Source: Chloroflexota bacterium (GTDB lineage Bacteria; Chloroflexota; Anaerolineae; Aggregatilineales; Aggregatilineaceae). Taken from it: a stretch of 64,000 bases of DNA. Positions within the stretch are counted from its first letter, which is position 1. Each line of letters begins with the position of its first letter. The stretch covers positions 1-64,000 of the forward strand of contig JAAYCM010000090.1 of NCBI GenBank assembly GCA_012729765.1, written 5' to 3'. Shown here piece by piece: positions 58,774 to 64,000 of the stretch. Under the pieces are notes generated by a model. The model was not told where the DNA came from. It ran no database searches and worked only from the letters and a program-made list of their open reading frames with translations. The position numbers and the translations under genes are program-made.

Positions 58774-59724
58774 GTGACTGACCTTATCCACGTAGACGAA
58801 ATTTCCGACAGCGAAACCGAAACCATTGAGACACGGCCCAAGCGCCGCCCCGACTGGATCAAAGTGCGCGCGCCGAGCGGCGAAACGTATGAGATGGTCC
58901 GCAGCCTGATGCGCAGCAAGCAGCTTCACACCGTTTGCGAAGAGGCGATGTGCCCGAATATGGGCGAGTGCTGGGGCAGCGGCACGGCGACTTTTCTGAT
59001 GCTGGGCGATACCTGCACGCGCTCGTGCCGGTTTTGCGATATCAAGACCGGGCGACCCGCTCCGCTCGACTGGCAGGAGCCCAACCGCGTCGCGCAGTCG
59101 GTCAAGGCGATGAACCTGCGCCACGTCGTGATCACCAGCGTGAACCGCGACGAGCGGCCCGACGGCGGCGCGCCGATCTTCGCGATGGTCATCCGCCGCA
59201 TCCGCCAGCTCCAGCCGGGATGCAGCATCGAAGTCCTGATTCCGGACTTCAAGGGCAGCCGCCACGCGCTCAAAACCGTGATGGATGCCCAGCCGGAAAT
59301 TCTTAATCACAACGTCGAGACGGTGCCGCGCCTGTTCCGTAAGGTGCAGCCCCAGGATCACTACGAGTGGGCGCAGGCCACGTTGAGCAACGCCAAAGAG
59401 ATGGACCCGCTGGTACTGACCAAGAGCGGGATCATGGTCGGCCTGGGCGAGACGTTCGACGAAGTGGTCGAGGTGATGCGCGATCTTGCCTCATGGGGTG
59501 TCGATATTCTGACCATCGGCCAGTATTTGCAGCCGAGCAAGAAGCACATGGCGATCGATCGCTACTACACGCTCGAAGAATTCGAGGCGCTCAAGCAGAT
59601 CGGCCTGGAGTTGGGCTTCAAGTGGGTTGAGTCCGGGCCGCTGGTGCGCAGCAGCTACCATGCCGAGCAGCAGGTCCGCCAGCTTTCGCAGCTCAACCAC
59701 TTCCGGCTGCGTGAAGGCGCTTAG
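58774..59724 (+). CDS. lipA: Lipoyl synthase
   Basis: A 316-residue radical SAM enzyme that inserts two sulfurs into protein-bound octanoyl chains. The auxiliary cluster motif is [12 protein letters not shown] near residues 54-65, and the radical SAM motif [13 protein letters not shown] lies near 80-92. The C-terminal [10 protein letters not shown] carries the conserved Ser ligand of the auxiliary cluster. GTG start with GGAG nearby. No lipB is adjacent. A terminator follows. Confidence 0.97.
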   Translation: MTDLIHVDEISDSETETIETRPKRRPDWIKVRAPSGETYEMVRSLMRSKQLHTVCEEAMCPNMGECWGSGTATFLMLGDTCTRSCRFCDIKTGRPAPLDWQEPNRVAQSVKAMNLRHVVITSVNRDERPDGGAPIFAMVIRRIRQLQPGCSIEVLIPDFKGSRHALKTVMDAQPEILNHNVETVPRLFRKVQPQDHYEWAQATLSNAKEMDPLVLTKSGIMVGLGETFDEVVEVMRDLASWGVDILTIGQYLQPSKKHMAIDRYYTLEEFEALKQIGLELGFKWVESGPLVRSSYHAEQQVRQLSQLNHFRLREGA

Positions 59725-59754
59725 CGCTTCGCGTAGTCAATCACAGGAGACATC

Positions 59755-59779
59755 AGCCGCTCATGTTCGAGCGGCTTTT
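59755..59779 (+). terminator. Terminator of lipA
   Basis: AGCCGCTC (59755-59762) and GAGCGGCT (59769-59776) pair around six bases and run into TTTT. It lies 40 bases before the next ATG. Confidence 0.75.
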
Positions 59780-59819
59780 CATTCGCGCGGCGATCTGCGT
59801 GACGCAAAAGGAGCGCACC

Positions 59820-60704
59820 ATGAGCGTACATCCAGGCTTGTTCCGGCGGGTGGGGAGCATCGCCCTTGTGATCCTGATCGCAGCCCTGAGCGGCTGCAAC
59901 CTCTCGCGTGGGGAAGAGGAGACGCCGATCTTCACGCTGGAAGCCGGTGACGATACCACGACGCCGCAGGCGACGCTGGGAGCCACCAGCCAGATCACCA
60001 GCCAGCCCGCTACCCCGTCCAGCCCCGCAATACCCGGTGCGGCGACCGCTACCCCGCTGTCACTGGCCGCGACGCCGGGCCTCACGCCGGATGCGCCGGG
60101 CGGAGCCGCCGGACTGCCGCCCAGCCCCAACCCCTCGGAAGTGGGCGCGGTTTACGTTGCGAGCAGTTTCGACACGCCCCAGACGACCTGGAGCACGGCC
60201 AGCGACGAGACGGTTACACGGGCGGTCGAGAATGGCGCATATGCCCTCGGCGTGACTTCGCCCGACACCACGCGCTGGGGCTATACGCTCGCGCCCGGCA
60301 GCACGTCCAACCCGCGCGACGTGGTAATCGAGGTCGATGCCCGTCTGAGCCAGAATCCGGGCAATGCCGCCTATGGGCTGTTCTGCCGCCGGACCGAGGG
60401 CGAGAACTACTACTATTTTCTGCTCAACGCGGCGGGGCAGGCCCAGATCGGGCGTATGAGCGGCAATGATCGTGTCATGCTGACGAACTGGCAGCCGGTC
60501 GCCAGCATGAATCCGTCGGACCAGTTCAACCATTTGCGGGCGGGCTGCGTCGGAAGTGTGCTCTGGCTGGAAGTCAACGGGATACTGGCAGTGCGCACCG
60601 AGGATACGGCCAACAGTGCGGGCGGCTTCGGGCCGTATGTCGTGGCCGATCCCGCCGGAACCGCGCGCGCCGATTACGACAACATCCTGATCGTGGGACG
60701 CTAG
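59820..60704 (+). CDS. Lipoprotein with LamG/DUF1080-like C-terminal domain
   Basis: A 294-residue lipoprotein. The signal peptide ends in ALSGC, followed by ~90 residues of Thr/Pro/Ala-rich linker, then a ~185-residue beta-jellyroll-like domain (YVASSFDTPQTTWSTASDETVTRAVENGAYALGV ... DVVIEVDARLSQNPGNAAYGLFCRRTEGENYYYFLLNAAGQAQIGRM ... LRAGCVGSVLWLEVNGILAVRTED ... YDNILIVG). The pattern fits DUF1080/LamG-type carbohydrate-binding folds. The start is ATG 59820 with AAAGGAG six bases upstream, not the ATG at 59763, which lies inside the terminator. Confidence 0.8.
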   Translation: MSVHPGLFRRVGSIALVILIAALSGCNLSRGEEETPIFTLEAGDDTTTPQATLGATSQITSQPATPSSPAIPGAATATPLSLAATPGLTPDAPGGAAGLPPSPNPSEVGAVYVASSFDTPQTTWSTASDETVTRAVENGAYALGVTSPDTTRWGYTLAPGSTSNPRDVVIEVDARLSQNPGNAAYGLFCRRTEGENYYYFLLNAAGQAQIGRMSGNDRVMLTNWQPVASMNPSDQFNHLRAGCVGSVLWLEVNGILAVRTEDTANSAGGFGPYVVADPAGTARADYDNILIVGR

Positions 60705-60713
60705 GGGCGTACA

Positions 60714-60738
60714 AAGTAACAACGCCGGTTGCCCGGCG
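60714..60738 (-). terminator. Terminator of the DnaB-like gene
   Basis: CGCCGG (60723-60728) and CCGGCG (60733-60738) pair around TTGC. On the minus strand TTGTTACTTTG follows. Confidence 0.55.
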
Positions 60739-60770
60739 CTGGTGAGAGTTTCCAATACTGGCTGTGAGGG

Positions 60771-61967
60771 CTAGCTCTCGATGATTTTGTCGTCGATAAG
60801 CTGCTGCTGCACGCGCTGGCCGCGCGGATCGAAGGCGAAGTAGGGCGCGTGAAGCTGAAATTCCATATCTTGCATGGCGCGCCCGGCACGGTTCTTCTCG
60901 ATGGTGAACACCACCCAGTCACGATACTGGCGCGCCTGATAGGGGTTGAAGGCCACATGTTCTTTAGAGAGGATGTGATATTTGTTGTTCATGATGAGCG
61001 CGATATCGCACTCGTAGTCGAGCGCCGAGCTGCCGCGCAGATGGAAAAGATGCAGGCGGTTGGCCTTGAGGCCCTCGCGGTCGGCGGCCACAATCGACCA
61101 GACCGGCACGCCCAGCGCCAGCGCAATATCTTTCAGCCCCTCGACCACAATCGTAACCTTTTCGTTCTCGTCGGTGGCGCGCTCTGGGTGGATAGCAATC
61201 TTTTGCAGGTAGTCCACAAAAACGGTCACATTGCCGCCGGTCGCATCGCACAGGCGCGCCGTCATCTCGCGGATGGCACGCAGCGTGGTAACAGCCGGGC
61301 TGGCCTTGACCAGGATCAGCCGGTCGGCATAGCGATTCATGCGGGCGAGCGCCATCGCGGTTTTGGCATTCTCGCGCAGGATCGATTGCAGTGAGCCACC
61401 GGCCTCGCTGCCGCGCAGCGTGCTTTTGGCCCGTTCCGCGATAATGATGTCGTACAGGTCCTTGAGCCGGATGCCCTGCTTGAGATCGACCTCTGGCGGG
61501 TTGATGCTCTCCAGGCAGAGCAGGCGGTTCATCAGGTGCGTTTCGGTGTGCTCGTAGGAGAGATAAAACGCGAACTGGCCGCTGCGCATGGCGATATTGC
61601 GCGCGATTTGCAGAGTGGCAATCGTCTTGCCGATGCCCTGCGCCCCGCCGAGCAGAACCAACTCCGTTTTGCGCAGCCCGCCGCCAATCATGCCATCCAG
61701 GGGATCGAAGCCGGTGGAGAGCGGCACATACTCGGTCAGATCACCACGCACGACCATATCATTAGCTTCGTTCATGACCTGGGCCAGCGTGCGCGGCATA
61801 TGGGCCGTGCTGCGGCTGCTGCGTCCACGCGGGGGAGCCGTGCGCCGGGCTGGATCAGATTGGGAATCGCCATCCGCCGGGTAGTGGGGTGGGGCGGGGA
61901 CCGGCGGTTGGGATCCGCCCAGGGGCGGCTGATCGGCCATATCGTCATGGAAACGGCGAGTTGACAT
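60771..61967 (-). CDS. DnaB-like helicase/RecA-fold ATPase lacking the DnaB N-terminal domain
   Basis: A ~398-residue protein. A ~60-residue Pro/Arg-rich N-terminus is followed by a RecA-fold domain like the DnaB C-terminal half: MVVRGDLTEYVPLSTGFDPLDGMIGGGLRKTELVLLGGAQGIGKTIATLQIARNIA (Walker A GGAQGIGKT), FAFYLSYEHTETHLMNRLL, a Walker B-like VTVFVDYLQKI and LKDIALALGVPVWSIVAADREGLK. Strands that form loop contacts in DnaB are present, but there is no DnaB N-terminal or primase-interacting domain. ATG 61967 is preferred over an upstream open frame. It may be a second DnaB-like ATPase rather than the replicative helicase. Confidence 0.78.
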   Translation of the reverse strand: MSTRRFHDDMADQPPLGGSQPPVPAPPHYPADGDSQSDPARRTAPPRGRSSRSTAHMPRTLAQVMNEANDMVVRGDLTEYVPLSTGFDPLDGMIGGGLRKTELVLLGGAQGIGKTIATLQIARNIAMRSGQFAFYLSYEHTETHLMNRLLCLESINPPEVDLKQGIRLKDLYDIIIAERAKSTLRGSEAGGSLQSILRENAKTAMALARMNRYADRLILVKASPAVTTLRAIREMTARLCDATGGNVTVFVDYLQKIAIHPERATDENEKVTIVVEGLKDIALALGVPVWSIVAADREGLKANRLHLFHLRGSSALDYECDIALIMNNKYHILSKEHVAFNPYQARQYRDWVVFTIEKNRAGRAMQDMEFQLHAPYFAFDPRGQRVQQQLIDDKIIES

Positions 61968-62156
61968 AACGTTTAGTATCCCTTGATTGGCATGTTTAGG
62001 CGATTTTACTGTCTCCTCAATTTTCACGCAATATGACTTCTGCAATTTGTGCCGCAGCGCTAGACTGGACGGCGGTAGGTTATAAATTTATATCGGACCT
62101 GTGCTATACTCCGGGCATAATGTGCAGCACTTTTTATGAGATAAGTGTGCCGATCA

Positions 62157-64000
62157 ATGGAACAGATAAAGCCAGCGGTGAGCCTGGAATCTGCCTCACC
62201 CGATACGATTGATTTACGCGACCCCAGCCTGTATATCAACCGCGAGCTGAGCATGCTGGAGTTTAACTATCGCGTGCTGGAAGAAGCGCTCGATCCGACG
62301 ATCCCGCTGCTGGAGCGCGTCAAATTTCTGGCGATCTTTGCCAACAACATGGACGAGTTTTTCATGATCCGTGTTTCGGGGCTGCGCGAGCAGGTGGCAG
62401 CTGGCGTCATCGAAACGCCCGCCGATGGCCTGACGCCCGCCCAGCAGCTTGCCGCGATCCGCAAGCGGCTGCTGCCGATGCTGGAGACACAGTATCGCTA
62501 CTTTCGCGAAGAGATCGTGCCCGAACTTCAGCGCCATAATATCTTTATGTCGAGCTACCGCGAGCTGGGTGATGATCGCAAAGAAGCGCTGCAGCTTTAC
62601 TTCGACCAGGAGATCTTCCCGGTCCTGACCCCGCTGGCGGTTGATCCGGGGCGGCCTTTCCCTCACATCTCAAACCTGAGCCTCAACCTGGCCGTGCTGA
62701 TGCTGGACGAGAACCGGCAGGAACGCTTTGCGCGCGTCAAGGTGCCAGGGCTGCTGCCGCGCATCGTGCCGGTGCATGATATTTTGCAGCGCTATCTTGG
62801 TAAACGGATCGGCAAGCGTAAACGCTTCGTATTCCTGGAAGAAGTGATTGCCGCTAACCTGCCCAAGCTCTTTCCGGGGATGCAGATTCTGGAGTCGCAC
62901 CCTTTCCGCGTGACGCGCAACGCCGATATGGAGATCGAAGGCGACGAGGCATCGGACCTGCTGGAAACAATCGAAGCGGGGGTGCGCCAGCGGCGGTTTG
63001 GCCGGGTCGTGCGCCTGGAAGTCCGCGAGGATATGCCGCAGCCGCTTCTGGACCTGCTGAAGGGCTATCTCCACATCGAGCGGTCGGATGTCTATTCGGT
63101 GAACGGGCCGCTGGGCATGAGCCAGCTTTTCGAGCTGGCCGATCTGGATGTGCCCCACCTCAGGTACCCGCCCTTCATTCCGCAGCGGCCCTCGGCCCTC
63201 GGCCCGAACGAGAATATCTTCGCCGTGCTCAAAAATCAGGCGGTGCTGCTGCATCACCCGTATGACTCGTTCATCCCGGTGATCGACTTCATCCGTACTG
63301 CGGCGCGCGATCCGCAGGTGCTTGCGATCAAGATCACGCTCTACCGGGTGGGCAGCAATTCACCGATCGTCAAGGCGCTGCTCGAAGCGCAGGAGAACGG
63401 GAAACAGGTCGCGGTGCTGGTCGAGCTAAAGGCGCGCTTCGATGAGGAGAATAATATCGTCTGGGCGCGCAAGCTGGAAGCGCAGGGCGTGCACGTGGTC
63501 TATGGGCTGCTGGGCCTGAAGACGCACTGCAAGGTGGCGCTGGTGATCCGCAAAGAGGACGACGGGCTGCGCCGCTATGTGCACCTGAGCACCGGCAACT
63601 ATAACGCGACCACCGCGCGCATCTATACCGACATCGGGATGCTGTGCAGCGAGCCGGAGTTGGGGATGGATGCCAGCGAGGTTTTCAACCGGCTAACGGG
63701 TTATGCCCCGGCGGCGACTTACCGTAAGCTGCTGGTCGCCCCGGAACACCTGCGCGAGCGCTTCGACCGGCTGCTCAAGCGCGAGATCGATCACGCCCGT
63801 GAGGGTCGCCCGGCACGCCTGATCTTCAAAATGAACTCGCTGGTCGATCCGAAGATCATCCGGCGGCTGTACGAAGCATCGATGGCCGGGATCAAGATCG
63901 ATCTGCTGGTGCGTGGGATCTGCTGCCTGCGGCCCGGTCTGAAAGGGATCAGCGATAATATCCGCGTAACGAGCGTCGTCGGGCGCTTTCTGGAGCATTC
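62157..64000 (+). CDS. ppk1: Polyphosphate kinase 1 (3' end beyond window)
   Basis: The first 614 residues of PPK1, which polymerises phosphate from ATP into polyphosphate and can reverse. The N-terminal domain starts LYINRELSMLEFNYRVLEEALDPTIPLLERVKFLAIFANNMDEFFMIRV. Later landmarks are HHPYDSFIPVIDFIRTAARDPQVLAIKITLYRVGSNSPIVKALLEAQENGKQVAVLVELKARFDEENNI, the phospho-accepting His in LKTHCKVAL, VHLSTGNYNATTARIYTD and MNSLVDPKIIRRLYEASMAGIKIDLLVRGICCL. The frame stays open to the last base. With the membrane pyrophosphatase at 26-28.6 kb it implies use of inorganic phosphate polymers and pyrophosphate. Confidence 0.97.
   Translation, partial: MEQIKPAVSLESASPDTIDLRDPSLYINRELSMLEFNYRVLEEALDPTIPLLERVKFLAIFANNMDEFFMIRVSGLREQVAAGVIETPADGLTPAQQLAAIRKRLLPMLETQYRYFREEIVPELQRHNIFMSSYRELGDDRKEALQLYFDQEIFPVLTPLAVDPGRPFPHISNLSLNLAVLMLDENRQERFARVKVPGLLPRIVPVHDILQRYLGKRIGKRKRFVFLEEVIAANLPKLFPGMQILESHPFRVTRNADMEIEGDEASDLLETIEAGVRQRRFGRVVRLEVREDMPQPLLDLLKGYLHIERSDVYSVNGPLGMSQLFELADLDVPHLRYPPFIPQRPSALGPNENIFAVLKNQAVLLHHPYDSFIPVIDFIRTAARDPQVLAIKITLYRVGSNSPIVKALLEAQENGKQVAVLVELKARFDEENNIVWARKLEAQGVHVVYGLLGLKTHCKVALVIRKEDDGLRRYVHLSTGNYNATTARIYTDIGMLCSEPELGMDASEVFNRLTGYAPAATYRKLLVAPEHLRERFDRLLKREIDHAREGRPARLIFKMNSLVDPKIIRRLYEASMAGIKIDLLVRGICCLRPGLKGISDNIRVTSVVGRFLEH

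Overview
This 64 kb window comes from a high-GC bacterial chromosome that looks like a member of the Chloroflexota, probably the Anaerolineae or a neighbouring class. That is inference from several traits: Thr/Pro-rich lipoprotein linkers, many lineage-style TPR proteins, a Tad pilus locus, the MoxR-DUF58-DUF4129 cluster and the DUF3090/SCO1664/phosphatase trio. About 50 protein genes are packed tightly on both strands. I found no rRNA, tRNA, CRISPR array, prophage or insertion sequence.

Layout. 1-4.2 kb: Tad/Flp pilus motor genes (partial cpaE/tadZ, cpaF/tadA, tadB, tadC). 4.2-6.9 kb: comF-like gene, hpf and a MobA-like protein. 6.9-11.2 kb (minus): two GT2 glycosyltransferases, a PhnD-like binding lipoprotein and an anchored Ig-like repeat protein. 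11.5-19.3 kb (plus): folC, lon, an AlbA/Schlafen-type regulator, a beta-propeller lipoprotein and a degV-family gene. 19.5-24.5 kb (minus): mfd, pth and an anchored secreted protein. 24.5-24.95 kb: an AT-rich intergenic element with a strong promoter, several nested and competing hairpins, an 18-codon ORF and a terminator. 25-29.8 kb (plus): AIR-synthase-like protein, membrane pyrophosphatase, HDAC-like deacetylase. 29.9-36.8 kb: two large acidic TPR proteins with dozens of Trp-centred 'PDWL' motifs. 36.9-41 kb: ndk, rsfS, thpR and a membrane TPR protein. 41-47 kb (minus): DUF4129, DUF58 and MoxR genes, then a kinase-like/DUF3090/phosphatase trio. 47.3-52.1 kb: degenerate histidine kinase, small conserved-looking protein, LCP protein, CPBP protease, esterase. 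52.2-54.1 kb (minus): tdk and the L31, L27 and L21 genes. 54.3-60.7 kb: M1-like peptidase lipoprotein, tandem GNAT protein, yifB/comM, lipA, lipoprotein. 60.8-64 kb: DnaB-like ATPase (minus) and a truncated ppk1.

How the genes fit together. Most are housekeeping: ribosome hibernation and silencing (HPF, RsfS), ribosomal proteins, nucleotide metabolism (Ndk, Tdk), folate, lipoate, polyphosphate/pyrophosphate energetics (HppA, PPK1), repair (Mfd) and proteolysis (Lon). The accessory interest lies in non-coding and low-complexity features. The best candidates for something undescribed are the structured leader/sRNA element at 24.66-24.92 kb, the phased TGGGAT arrays at 19.33-19.51 and 11.28-11.37 kb, the paired PDWL scaffold proteins, the uncharacterised kinase-like/DUF3090/phosphatase module, an L31 protein carrying a helix-hairpin-helix tail, and two genes that seem to use near-cognate start codons.
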